A stretch of DNA of 14,541 nucleotides from JARRRD01 sp046706685 (GTDB lineage Bacteria; Nitrospirota; Thermodesulfovibrionia; Thermodesulfovibrionales; UBA6898), in assembly GCA_046706685.1 (NCBI GenBank), contig JBJKPE010000021.1, forward strand, positions 1 through 14,541. The letters are read 5' to 3'. Shown one piece after another: positions 1-7,761 of the stretch. Position 1 is the stretch's first letter. Each line of letters begins with the position of its first letter. Below the pieces are notes generated by a model that saw only the letters and a program-made list of their open reading frames with translations, had not been told where the DNA came from and did no database searches. Both the position numbers and the translations under genes were made by a program.

Positions 1-1041
1 GGTGATTTCCCCGGTGCGTTTTTCGAGCAGCCCGGCGGAAAGACCTTTTTGAGAAAAACAGAAAGACCCGCCGAAACCACAGCAGCCCGAATCACCGGCC
101 TCGATGAGCCCGACGCCGGCCCTCTTAATGATATCTCTCGGCTCTTTTCTTATCCCCAGTCCGTACTTCAGATGGCAGGGGTCATGGTAAACCGTCGTCT
201 TTCCTATGCTCTCCATAAGCTTCAGTTTGTCGCTGAAGAAAACGGATATGTCGGTCGCGTTTTCAAGCCCGGCCCCGATGAACTTCCGGTATCCGTTACT
301 GAGGTTATCGGTGCAGGTGGGGCAGAGGCTCAGGACAGCCTCAACATTGAGCCTGCTGAATAAGGCGAGGTTCTTTCTGGCGAGTTTCGCCGCCTCTTCT
401 CCGAGTCCCAGCGCCCTCAGGGGCGCCCCGCAGCAGACCTCGCCTTTGGGAAAAACCACCTCGTATCCGAACCGCCGAAGCACCTGGATAAGTGACTCGG
501 CCAGGGCCGGGAAGAGGTAATTGACGCTGCAGCCCGTAAAGACGGCAACGCGCCCCTTTTTCCTCGGGACCTTGAACACCTGCTCCTGTCTGTCCAGGGG
601 GGACGGGGGCAGTTCCGGGAGGAAGGGGATCGATCCCATCCTGACGAGCCGCGGCATCAAAAATCGTCTGCTTAATTGAAGCAGCCTGAAGGTCAGCTCC
701 GGCCGTCCCACCGCAAATTTCGCGGCGGACCTCAGGCGTTTTCTGGCTTTGTCGGTTTTGCATAAAAGTTCCCGGCCCCGGTACATCGCTTCGCTTATGT
801 CCACGCCGAGGGGGCAGGCCGATGTGCAGGCCCCGCAGAGGATACAACTGAAGATCCGCTCATTCAGAAGAGGCGAGGGGATGGCCTTTCCGGCCATGAA
901 GGCCCTGAGCAGCATAATCCTTCCCCTGGCCCCCATCGGCTCCAGAGGCTCCTGATCATGCGTCGGGCAGACGGCCTTGCAGCTTCCGCAGCGGACGCAT
1001 TTCGAGAGATCCTCAAGGTATGGTGATAAGTCGTTGCTCAT
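1..1041 (-). CDS. GlcF-like (Fe-S)-binding oxidoreductase subunit, 3' end cut off by window
   Basis: The 347 visible codons run open from an ATG at 1041 to the window edge, so the C-terminus is missing. GlcF-family proteins are usually about 400 residues, so roughly 50-60 are probably lost. Two ferredoxin-type 4Fe-4S motifs lie at the N-terminus (C15-C18-C21-C25 and C66-C69-C72-C76, each ending CP). Two CCG domains follow: C171, C203-C204-G205 with C240/C243, then C289 and C320-C321-G322. This is the architecture of the glycolate/lactate oxidase iron-sulfur subunit and of heterodisulfide-reductase-D-like proteins, which pass electrons from a flavin (GlcD-type) partner to the quinone pool or another carrier. 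No flavin subunit is visible; it may lie beyond the left edge. The gene follows larE by 21 nt and is probably last or next to last in the operon. The start has only a weak ribosome-binding site. The family is clear; the substrate (glycolate, lactate or another 2-hydroxyacid) is inferred. Confidence 0.9.
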   Translation of the reverse strand, partial: MSNDLSPYLEDLSKCVRCGSCKAVCPTHDQEPLEPMGARGRIMLLRAFMAGKAIPSPLLNERIFSCILCGACTSACPLGVDISEAMYRGRELLCKTDKARKRLRSAAKFAVGRPELTFRLLQLSRRFLMPRLVRMGSIPFLPELPPSPLDRQEQVFKVPRKKGRVAVFTGCSVNYLFPALAESLIQVLRRFGYEVVFPKGEVCCGAPLRALGLGEEAAKLARKNLALFSRLNVEAVLSLCPTCTDNLSNGYRKFIGAGLENATDISVFFSDKLKLMESIGKTTVYHDPCHLKYGLGIRKEPRDIIKRAGVGLIEAGDSGCCGFGGSFCFSQKGLSAGLLEKRTGEIT

Positions 1042-1062
1042 TCGCTCGAATGCTTTTCAGCG

Positions 1063-1908
1063 TTATTGCGGCTTCAAATTATTGTGATTGTCGAGGACCC
1101 TGTTCAGGCTGCCGCACCTGTATCCCTCAAGGTCGAGAGATACAAACCGGTAGCCGAGGGATTTCAGTCCCTTGACGATCAGGCGACGATTATCATCGTC
1201 CAGCAGGATGTGCATATCCTCTTCCCCGACCTCGATGCGGGCGGTGTCACCCTCGTTTCTCACCCTCAGGTCGCGCAGTCCTAAGCCTTCCATGAATTCC
1301 TCCGCCTTTTCGACCCTTCTGAGTGCCTGCTCGGTTATTCTCGTGCCGTAGGGGAACCTGGAAGAAAGACAAGGGGAGGAGGGGCGGTCCCAGGTGTCCA
1401 GACCGAGTTTCCTTGACATGGTACGGATATCGGCCTTCGAAAAGTCGCATACCGCAAGCGGACTCTTCACCCCGTGCAGTTCGGCAGCCCGCCTGCCGGG
1501 CCTGTAATCACGGAGATCGTCCGAATTCGTCCCGTCGAAAATGAATCTGTAGCCCCCCTCGCGCGCGATCGCCGCCATCTTCCGGAACAGTTCGTCCTTG
1601 CAGTAAAAGCAGCGCTCAGGCGGATTGGCTGCAAATGCCTCGTTTTTCAGTTCTTCGGTCCTGATAGTGCGATGCCCCACGCCCAGCTGCCGCGCAAACG
1701 AAGCGGCCCTCTCCTTGTCCCTTGCAGGAAGTGTTTCGGACACGGCGGTCACGGACAGGGTCCTCATACCTGCAGTCTCCATTGCCTTCAGGAGGAAAGA
1801 ACTGTCGACGCCTCCGGAGAAGGCCAGTACGGCACTCTCAGCCCCGCGCAGCAGTTCCAGGAGGGCCGAGAATTTCTCTCCGGGCGCCGTCTTTTCATCG
1901 TCGATCAC
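1063..1908 (-). CDS. larE: ATP-dependent sulfur transferase LarE (nickel-pincer cofactor synthesis)
   Basis: This 281-residue protein is a PP-loop ATP pyrophosphatase. The adenylation loop SGGVDSS lies at 31-37, and the LarE signature RPSSPCLSSRFPYG is around 175-188. LarE adenylates the carboxylates of a pyridinium dicarboxylate made by LarB and transfers sulfur to them, giving the precursor of the nickel-pincer cofactor of lactate racemase LarA. C180 matches the sulfur-donating cysteine of the Lactobacillus enzyme. Two more cysteines, C100 and C103 in a CFYC motif, suggest the three-cysteine type that can hold an iron-sulfur cluster (see findings). The GTG start at 1908 overlaps the rng stop by 4 nt (GTGA) and has no clear Shine-Dalgarno, which suggests translational coupling. 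No larA, larB or larC is in the window, so the lactate racemase link rests on family knowledge and on the GlcF-like gene just downstream. Confidence 0.9.
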   Translation of the reverse strand: MIDDEKTAPGEKFSALLELLRGAESAVLAFSGGVDSSFLLKAMETAGMRTLSVTAVSETLPARDKERAASFARQLGVGHRTIRTEELKNEAFAANPPERCFYCKDELFRKMAAIAREGGYRFIFDGTNSDDLRDYRPGRRAAELHGVKSPLAVCDFSKADIRTMSRKLGLDTWDRPSSPCLSSRFPYGTRITEQALRRVEKAEEFMEGLGLRDLRVRNEGDTARIEVGEEDMHILLDDDNRRLIVKGLKSLGYRFVSLDLEGYRCGSLNRVLDNHNNLKPQ

Positions 1909-3410
1909 AGGGAACTGACCTCGTAATTTTCCTGGTGCATCTTGTTCTCGGCGCGGATCATGACCTTAACGCCATACCGGCTCTCCACGTCCTCTATCCC
2001 GAGCATCTCCTCGTCGGACAGCATCTCCGCAACGATGGGATGGCCGGTTATGATGATCTTCTTTGCCCCATGACGGGCCATCTTCTTTATCGACCGCAGT
2101 ATCTCGTAGCAGAGGGTCTCGGGAGATTTCACAAACCCTTTCCCCTCGCAGTAGGGGCAGGTAGTGCTCAGCGTCCTCCCGAGGCTTTCCCTGACACGTT
2201 TTCTCGTCATCTGGATAAGCCCCAGTTCCGATATGTGGAAGATCGTGTTTTTCGCCCTGTCTTTCTTCATCGCCTCGATGAACGCGTTGAAGAGCTTCTC
2301 CCTGTTTTCGAGCTTCTCCATGTCGATGAAATCTATGATGATGATGCCGCCAAGGTTTCTCAGCCTGATCTGGTAGGCAATCTCCTTCACCGCCTCAAGG
2401 TTTGTCTTCAGTATCGTGTCTTCGAGACCCTCTTTGCCCACAAACTTGCCTGTGTTAACGTCGATGACGGTCATCGCCTCGGTCTGGTCGACAACAATAT
2501 ACCCCCCCGACTTCAGCCAGACCTTCCTGCCGATGGCCCTCGATATATCGAGTTCTATGCCGAAGGCGTCGAATATCGGCTCCGTCTCTTCGTAGAGTTC
2601 GATCTTGCCGAGCAGTTTCGGAAAATACATATTTACAAATTCGATGATCCTGCTATATTCCTCCGACGAGTCTATTATCAGCCGCTCCACATCCTGGCTG
2701 AGGAGATCCCTGACGCTCCTGAACACCAGGTCGAGGTCGCTGTAGAGAAGACCGCGCGCGGGCACCCGGCCCTTCTTCTCCTGGATGTTTTCCCAGAGAA
2801 GGAGAAGGAACTGGAGGTCTTTCCTGATGTCTTCCTCGGTCGAATCTTCACTGGCCGTCCTGATGATGAGGCCGTAGCCCGGGGGCTTGACGCTTTCGAC
2901 CAGCGTCTTGAGCCTGTTCCGCTCCTCCTCGCCGGAGATCCTCCTGGATATCCCCACGTGGTCTACATTGGGCATAAGTACGAGATACCTTCCCGGGAGG
3001 GTGACATAGGACGTGACCCTGGCGCCCTTGCTTCCTATCGGATCTTTGGAGACCTGGACTAATATCTCCTGGCCTTCCTGTATGATGTCCTCGATGCTCA
3101 TTTCAGAGCGGCATCTTCTGGGGATCAGCTCTATTGAATTGTCTTTCTCCCCGTCTTCGAAAAGCGGCGCGTATTCATCGGTGTCGGCCTTGATATCCGC
3201 CACGTAAAGGAAGGCCGCCTTTTCAAAGCCGATGTCGACGAAGGCGGACTGCATCCCGGGAAGTATTTTCACAATCTTCCCTTTGTATATGTTGCCCACC
3301 AGGCTTGCGTCACGCTTACGCTCGACGTAGAACTCGACCACCTGGCCGCCCTCAAGCAGTGCGACCCTGGTCTCTCCCCCGGTGAGATTGATCAGGATTT
3401 CGCTGTCCAT
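1905..3410 (-). CDS. rng: Ribonuclease G (RNase E/G family endoribonuclease)
   Basis: The 501 residues are close to the E. coli RNase G length of 489. An N-terminal S1-like RNA-binding domain (about 35-130) contains GNIYKGKIVKILPGMQSAFV. The catalytic DNase I-like domain carries VIDVNTG with D317 and IIIDFIDME with D360, corresponding to the Mg-binding aspartates of RNase E/G. The zinc-link CPYC at 418-421 (CPYCEGKG), which in RNase E ties subunits together, is present. The long C-terminal degradosome scaffold of RNase E is absent, hence RNase G. The enzyme cleaves single-stranded RNA, classically at the 16S rRNA 5' end and in mRNA decay, in the cytoplasm. The ATG at 3410 has a good ribosome-binding site (AAGGTGA, 6 nt upstream) although it starts inside the preceding gene (19-nt overlap). 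Linkage to the upstream radical SAM/DUF2344 gene is seen in many bacteria. Confidence 0.95.
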   Translation of the reverse strand: MDSEILINLTGGETRVALLEGGQVVEFYVERKRDASLVGNIYKGKIVKILPGMQSAFVDIGFEKAAFLYVADIKADTDEYAPLFEDGEKDNSIELIPRRCRSEMSIEDIIQEGQEILVQVSKDPIGSKGARVTSYVTLPGRYLVLMPNVDHVGISRRISGEEERNRLKTLVESVKPPGYGLIIRTASEDSTEEDIRKDLQFLLLLWENIQEKKGRVPARGLLYSDLDLVFRSVRDLLSQDVERLIIDSSEEYSRIIEFVNMYFPKLLGKIELYEETEPIFDAFGIELDISRAIGRKVWLKSGGYIVVDQTEAMTVIDVNTGKFVGKEGLEDTILKTNLEAVKEIAYQIRLRNLGGIIIIDFIDMEKLENREKLFNAFIEAMKKDRAKNTIFHISELGLIQMTRKRVRESLGRTLSTTCPYCEGKGFVKSPETLCYEILRSIKKMARHGAKKIIITGHPIVAEMLSDEEMLGIEDVESRYGVKVMIRAENKMHQENYEVSSL

Positions 3411-5869
3411 ACCCGTTCACCTTCCAGAGGCTCGACCCAGTCTCCGTCCCAACCGAACATGGCCGTTCTCGTGACCTCCAGGTCCCCCGGCGGGCTGTCA
3501 AAGATCACGGAAAGGAGTTCGTCGAGCCTGACCTTCACGTCTCCCAGGTCCTTGACGATGATGCGGACCGTCCGGTCGTCCACAGCCGCGACGTCCTCTA
3601 TCATCTGCCGCAAGTCTATCGGAGTATCCTTCCTCATTAAAATCATTTCATTTTCCGCCGAAAATTTCCTTGACACAGAGAGGCCTTTTTCCCCCCTGAT
3701 TTCGTAAGTATATCTTACTACAAAACTGTTCAGCGATTTCTCTCTGCCGTAGAGGGCCGTTACTCTGTCGGAGCGGAGCCCCTCAGGGAGGGTTGCGTTT
3801 AAATTCATGAGTGCAGTGGTTGCATCGAACGGGAGAAAGACCTCGAAATCCAGGTATTCCTTCAGACCGCCTACGCCCACCCCGAGTGCCGGCCCGAAAG
3901 AAACCCGCGGGGAGGGGTGGAAGCCGCTCGAATATTTCAGGGGGAAATCCGCCCGGCGCATTGCCCGTATGAGGGCCGTCGTCAATTCGAGGTGGGAGAG
4001 ATACCTTGTCCTGCCGGTCTTGGCATACCGCATTCTCAGCTTGACCGAGACACCCTGCTGGACCTTCCCGGGTCCCGCTGCAGAAAGCCGCGCTTCCCCG
4101 GGGTCGGTAATTTCGGCCTTCTTATCTGCGGAACCGCCGGCTTCGCATTTAAGACCGCAGCCATGGCACTGCTTCCTGCAATCCTGAGTGAACCTGCCGG
4201 ACAGTGCGTTACCATATTCCTTCCAAAGGTAGTCCCTGTCTACCCCGGTTGAAATATTGTCCCAGGGAAGCCGCGAGTCGGCAGTATACTCCCTCCTGGC
4301 GAGGTCTTCGGCATCTATCCCTGTCTTTTCCATTGCCCTTTTCCATTTTTCGAAATCGAAAAGCTCTGTCCATGCGTCGAGCCTGCATCCCGACGCCCAG
4401 GCCTCCTCGATCAGTACTGAAAGGCCGGCGTCTCCCCGCGCAAAGGCCGCCTCCAGCAGGGACATCTCTTCGTTATGGCCCTTGTACTTTACCCCTCTTT
4501 TCAGGAAGGCCCTTTTCAGGTAGCCGTCTTTTTCCTTCAGGACCGCGATGTCGTTCTGTCCGAACCACTGGAAAGGGGTGTGCGGTTTCGGTACAAAAGG
4601 AGATACGCCGACGCTGAGGTTCAGGTGCCTGCCCCTTAGTCTTTTAGATATCTTTATAGCCTGAAGGACCATCTCAGGGATGGCGGTTATATCGTCCTCC
4701 GTCTCGGTAGGAAGGCCGGTCATAAAATAGAGCTTGAGATTGTGCCACCCCTCCGTGAAGAGCGTCTCGATTGCCTGGACGTATGTCTCCTCCCTGAAGT
4801 CCTTGTTTATCACCGCCCTCAACCGTTCTGTCGCGGCCTCCGGAGCGATCGTGAACCCGGTCTTTCGCACCGACCGGATCTCCTTCAGCAGTCCGCTGGT
4901 GATTGATGCCACTCTCAGGGACGGCAGTGATATCGCTGTCCTGCTGCCTGAAAATCTCCGGTTGAATTTCTGAAGGAGAAGGGGAAGGCAGGAGTAGTCT
5001 CCGGAACTCAGAGAGGTAAAGGAAATGTCCTCGTATCCTGTGTTCTTCAGAGAGGCTTCGGCAAGCTCAAGGATCTTTCCCGGCGACCTTTCCCGGACAG
5101 GCCTGTAAGCCATGCCGGCCTGGCAGAACCTGCAGCCCATGGAACAGCCGCGCGCTATCTCGATATTGACCCTGTCATGAACTATGCCGGTAAAGGGGAG
5201 CACCGGCGCGTCCGGAAATGGAGCCTCCTCCAGGGAAGTTATAATACGGCGTCTCACCCGGCGGTCTTCACCCAGGGCCGGCACATATACGCCGTCGATC
5301 TCCCGGAGTGATTCCAGGAGAGAGATACGGTTGCCGGTCCCTTCATTTTTCCAGTCGTAATATACGGCCAGTATCTCCCTGATCGCGTCCTCACCGTCCC
5401 CCACGAGGAATGCGTCGATAAAGGCGGCCATTGGATGAGGGTTAAGTGTACAGGGGCCGCCTGCAATAACAAGAGGTCCCTGTTTGCTGTCCAGTCGCTT
5501 TTCTGACCTCAATGGAATACCGGCCAGATCCAGCATGTTAAGCACCGTCGTATAGGAAAGCTCATACTGCAAGCTGAATCCGATGATATCGAACTCCTTC
5601 AGGGGTGTGTAAGATTCAAGAGAGGTGAGGAGCGTACCGCTCTTTCTCATCGAGTCTTCAAGGTCCGTCCATGGAGAAAAAACCCTTTCAGCGGAGGCGA
5701 AGGGTACGTTGTTTACTATGGAGTACAGGATCTTGAGCCCCAGATGGGACATCCCTATGTCATAGATGTCGGGGAAGGCCAGGGCCACCCTGACGGGGGC
5801 CTTCTTATGTATCGAATTCAGTTCGCCGTTGATATACCTGCTGGGTCTTTGGAAGGCAGAAAAGTTCAC
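3392..5869 (-). CDS. Radical SAM protein (TIGR03960-like) fused to a DUF2344 domain
   Basis: This 825-residue protein has an N-terminal B12-binding-like Rossmann region (about 20-200, including GMSHLG and VIAGGPCTLNPHP) without a canonical DxHxxG cobalamin motif. The radical SAM core starts near 230 with CSMGCRFC; C242, C246 and C249 form the CxxxCxxC site for the S-adenosylmethionine-binding 4Fe-4S cluster. TGLPTE near 384 is also typical. A second cysteine group, C564, C568, C571 and C575 (CRKQCHGCGLKC), may hold another metal or cluster. From about 609 to 825 lies a DUF2344 domain (TIGR03936-like), which many bacteria encode as a separate gene. The reaction is unknown; no characterised substrate is known to me. 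Conserved linkage to rng suggests a role around RNA, but this is inference. The GTG start at 5869 has only a poor upstream GGTGG about 13 nt away. It is the first gene of the four-gene operon. Confidence 0.9.
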   Translation of the reverse strand: MNFSAFQRPSRYINGELNSIHKKAPVRVALAFPDIYDIGMSHLGLKILYSIVNNVPFASAERVFSPWTDLEDSMRKSGTLLTSLESYTPLKEFDIIGFSLQYELSYTTVLNMLDLAGIPLRSEKRLDSKQGPLVIAGGPCTLNPHPMAAFIDAFLVGDGEDAIREILAVYYDWKNEGTGNRISLLESLREIDGVYVPALGEDRRVRRRIITSLEEAPFPDAPVLPFTGIVHDRVNIEIARGCSMGCRFCQAGMAYRPVRERSPGKILELAEASLKNTGYEDISFTSLSSGDYSCLPLLLQKFNRRFSGSRTAISLPSLRVASITSGLLKEIRSVRKTGFTIAPEAATERLRAVINKDFREETYVQAIETLFTEGWHNLKLYFMTGLPTETEDDITAIPEMVLQAIKISKRLRGRHLNLSVGVSPFVPKPHTPFQWFGQNDIAVLKEKDGYLKRAFLKRGVKYKGHNEEMSLLEAAFARGDAGLSVLIEEAWASGCRLDAWTELFDFEKWKRAMEKTGIDAEDLARREYTADSRLPWDNISTGVDRDYLWKEYGNALSGRFTQDCRKQCHGCGLKCEAGGSADKKAEITDPGEARLSAAGPGKVQQGVSVKLRMRYAKTGRTRYLSHLELTTALIRAMRRADFPLKYSSGFHPSPRVSFGPALGVGVGGLKEYLDFEVFLPFDATTALMNLNATLPEGLRSDRVTALYGREKSLNSFVVRYTYEIRGEKGLSVSRKFSAENEMILMRKDTPIDLRQMIEDVAAVDDRTVRIIVKDLGDVKVRLDELLSVIFDSPPGDLEVTRTAMFGWDGDWVEPLEGERVWTAKS

Positions 5870-6079
5870 TTATAAAGATACCACCCATGCGGGGCCTTTG
5901 GCAAGTTCGCAGGGGACAGCCCTTCCGGTTCGTATCCTGTCCGGGGGCCCGGACTCTCCATCCCTGTTAAAACACTATGTCCTTCCGTGTCCACCCACGT
6001 CTCATGAATAATCTTGGCTAAAGTTCAGGAACAAATTAGGCCAGGCTTGACTTGGGGGCAATATAAACGCTTTAATAAG
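5870..6079. other. Divergent intergenic region with competing hairpins
   Basis: This 210-bp gap separates the radical SAM operon (leftward) from bamD (rightward). GTCCGGG (5939-5945) and CCCGGAC (5948-5954) form a very GC-rich hairpin. GGACAG (5914-5919) can instead pair with CTGTCC (5937-5942), which shares bases with the first stem, so the two folds exclude each other. Read leftward, this would be the 5' leader of the radical SAM gene, ending about 70 nt before its GTG. I see no convincing sigma-70 promoter for either direction and no recognised riboswitch class. The region contains short shadow reading frames only. Confidence 0.45.
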
Positions 6080-6850
6080 ATGGTGAAAAGACTGCAGTTC
6101 ATATCGCTTATCTTCCTGGCGGTTTTCCTTCTTTCGTGCTCCGGCAAGTCGGCTGTCAAGCCGACAGAGGAAGGTTTCAATGCGGAGAGGTCATTTGCGA
6201 AAGCTAACAAACTCATAGATGAAAAGGACTATAAAGAAGCCAGGAGTATTCTCCTTGAGATAAAGAACAGGGACCTCTCAAAAAAGTTTGCCCCCCTGGC
6301 TGAACTCAGGATCGCCGACTCCTATATGAACGAAGGAGAGCCCGAGCTGGCTGCGGCTGAATACAGGAAATTCCTCGACATTTTTCCCGATCACAGGCTT
6401 GCGTCCTATGCCCAGTATAAGATAGCCATGATATATTTCGACCAGATAGAAGGGCCGGAGCGGGGATACAGCGGCGCTGCGCAGGCCCTTGCGGAATTCG
6501 AGAAGCTGAAGAAGGATTACCCCAGGAACCCTTACAGGGACATCATCGCCATACGTATCCAGAAATGCAGGAACACGATCGCCGATTACGAGTTCCTCGT
6601 TGGCAAGTTCTATATGAACAAGGAATCCTATAACGCTGCGATTGGAAGGTTTGAGGGGCTGATCGGGAAATACCCCGACTATAAGAATATGGACAACGTT
6701 CTTCTGGACATCGGGATCTCTTACAGGGAAACGGCCCGGAATGACAAGGCGGCGGAATATTTCAGAGAACTCCTGGACAAATATCCTAACAGTCCCATGG
6801 CTGCGCGTGCGAGAAAACAGCTCTCTTCGCTTCAATTCAGCAAGAAATAG
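6080..6850 (+). CDS. bamD: BamD-like outer-membrane assembly lipoprotein (TPR repeats)
   Basis: BamD is the lipoprotein partner of BamA in the complex that folds beta-barrel proteins into the outer membrane. The reading frame is open back to a TTG at 6014, but I chose the ATG at 6080. From there the protein has a textbook lipoprotein signal: MVKR, a hydrophobic stretch, then the lipobox LLSC with C20 as the lipidated residue. The extra 22 upstream residues would bury that signal. The mature part (256 residues in all) consists of tetratricopeptide-like helical repeats. They include FLDIFPDHRLASYAQYKIA, CRNTIADYEFLVGKFYMNK and LLDKYPNSPMAARARKQL, matching the BamD/YfiO pattern of helix pairs ending in YP-N-P-A. 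The Shine-Dalgarno is weak. sirC follows 18 nt later in the same direction. A generic TPR lipoprotein of the YbgF type is the alternative, but the CRxxIADYEFxVGKFY stretch favours BamD. Confidence 0.85.
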   Translation: MVKRLQFISLIFLAVFLLSCSGKSAVKPTEEGFNAERSFAKANKLIDEKDYKEARSILLEIKNRDLSKKFAPLAELRIADSYMNEGEPELAAAEYRKFLDIFPDHRLASYAQYKIAMIYFDQIEGPERGYSGAAQALAEFEKLKKDYPRNPYRDIIAIRIQKCRNTIADYEFLVGKFYMNKESYNAAIGRFEGLIGKYPDYKNMDNVLLDIGISYRETARNDKAAEYFRELLDKYPNSPMAARARKQLSSLQFSKK

Positions 6851-6868
6851 TCCCCGGGAAGCCGACAG

Positions 6869-7504
6869 GTGAATTATTATCCCGCATTCCTGGACCTCAG
6901 AGGCAAGAAAGCCGTCGTTGTCGGGGGCGGAAGCATTGCCGAGAGAAAGACCTTTTCCCTTATCCAGGCAGGCGCTGAGATTACCGTTGTGAGTCCCTCC
7001 CTTACCGAAAAGCTTGAGAAGGCAAAGTCCGACAGGCGGATCAGTCACATATCCAGGGGTTACCGGAAGGGCGATCTCCGGGGTTGTTTCCTGGTGATCG
7101 CGGGAACGGATTCGGAACAGGTCAATTCCCGGGTCGCCGGGGTCGCTCCCGCACTGGTGAACGTAGTCGACGTCCCTTCTGAGTGCAATTTTATCGCTCC
7201 TTCCATTGTCAGGCGGGGACCGCTGAGCGTAGCGATATCCACCGGCGGCGCCAGCCCGGCCATGGCGAAGACTCTAAGGAAGGAACTCGAAAAGGCGTAC
7301 GGGCCGGAATTTGCCGGCTTTCTGGCATTTGCAAGACAGATCAGGGCGGAGGCCCTCGCCGGGATCGGGCAAAAAAAGAAGAGAGAAAGATTTCTGAAGG
7401 GCCTTGCCTCTCAGAAGATGGTCGACATGCTGCGGACGGAAGGTCTCAAGGCGGTCAAAGAGACCGTAAGGGAAAGACTCGGAAGGCTGAGCGGCAGAGA
7501 TTAG
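6869..7504 (+). CDS. sirC: Precorrin-2 dehydrogenase / sirohydrochlorin ferrochelatase (siroheme synthase, N-terminal type)
   Basis: This enzyme oxidises precorrin-2 to sirohydrochlorin with NAD and may insert iron to give siroheme, the cofactor of sulfite and nitrite reductases. In some anaerobes siroheme is also a precursor of heme. The 211-residue protein starts with a Rossmann fold: YPAFLDLRGKKAVVVGGGSI with the GGG turn at 19-21 and AERK following. VNVVDVPSECNFIAPSIV holds D101, equivalent to the catalytic aspartate of CysG/Met8p, and STGGASPA lies at 124-131. The methyltransferase half of CysG is absent, so this is the stand-alone CysG-N/SirC/Met8 type. The GTG start at 6869 follows bamD by 18 nt. 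The hemA/hemC genes that often follow such genes are absent; a repeat-rich convergent gap follows instead. Whether this protein chelates iron or only dehydrogenates cannot be read from the sequence. Confidence 0.92.
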   Translation: MNYYPAFLDLRGKKAVVVGGGSIAERKTFSLIQAGAEITVVSPSLTEKLEKAKSDRRISHISRGYRKGDLRGCFLVIAGTDSEQVNSRVAGVAPALVNVVDVPSECNFIAPSIVRRGPLSVAISTGGASPAMAKTLRKELEKAYGPEFAGFLAFARQIRAEALAGIGQKKKRERFLKGLASQKMVDMLRTEGLKAVKETVRERLGRLSGRD

Positions 7505-7514
7505 CCTAACGTAC

Positions 7515-7649
7515 GGCGGGATAGAGGCCCTCCCTCATTCCTGCCGGCCGGCAGGCAGGCTCGGTGCGCTCCGAGGCTTTTGCCTAATTTTCCATATACA
7601 CACTACAGGAATATCGGCAATAGAAACCGCTCGTGGCCTCTATCCCGCC
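7515..7649. repeat. 135-bp element with 15-bp perfect inverted terminal repeats
   Basis: GGCGGGATAGAGGCC at 7515-7529 recurs as its exact reverse complement at 7635-7649. Inside is the 14-bp perfect palindrome CTGCCGGCCGGCAG (7541-7554). Next comes a nested hairpin: CTCGG (7560-7564) pairs with CCGAG (7571-7575), flanked by AGGCA (7553-7557) pairing with TGCCT (7581-7585). The element lies between the converging sirC and ligase/acyltransferase genes. No clear target-site duplication flanks it and no transposase is encoded. No T-run follows either arm, so it is not a standard terminator. A non-autonomous mobile element remnant (MITE) or a structured non-coding element is most likely. Confidence 0.55.
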
Positions 7650-7693
7650 TTGTGCCGCAACCCCAGGGCTGAAGTTTATGAATGATGTGGGTT

Positions 7694-7716
7694 AAAAAAG
7701 CATTCAACCTTTTTTT
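7694..7716. terminator. Weak possible bidirectional terminator
   Basis: AAAAAAG (7694-7700) can pair with CTTTTTT (7709-7715) around an 8-nt loop, between two converging genes. A T-run follows in either direction. The stem is nearly all A-T, so it is much weaker than a typical intrinsic terminator. Confidence 0.25.
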
Positions 7717-7733
7717 ATCCGTGCTTATCCGTG
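7715..7733. repeat. Short tandem repeat TTATCCGTG x2
   Basis: TTATCCGTG occurs at 7715-7723 and again at 7725-7733, a 10-bp period, followed by GTTAAC. Similar short repeats of the ATCCGTG kind are, as I recall, common in intergenic DNA of environmental bacteria. No function is evident. Confidence 0.5.
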
Positions 7734-7761
7734 GTTAACTGCTGTTTCAGAATAAAGTGGG

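Noticed and set aside
341..847. 168-codon open frame on the minus strand
   Set aside because: It lies inside the GlcF-like gene in another frame of the same strand; the iron-sulfur protein has clear cysteine motifs over the same bases.
1722..3062. 446-codon open frame on the plus strand
   Set aside because: It is antisense to rng and larE, both unmistakable proteins; it has no recognisable motif and reflects GC-rich codon bias.
5870..6011. Cobalamin, glycine riboswitch or RNase P fragment read leftward
   Set aside because: Only short pieces resemble these RNAs; the GCCACTG B12 box, the second half of the glycine aptamer and the RNase P core are missing.
6047..6076. Promoter-like TTGACT with TATAAA or TTTAAT before bamD
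   Set aside because: Spacing to TATAAA is 9 bp, far too short; with TTTAAT (18 bp) transcription would start inside the coding sequence.
6014..6079. Upstream TTG start for bamD
   Set aside because: It would add 22 residues before a perfect lipoprotein signal peptide, so the ATG at 6080 is preferred.
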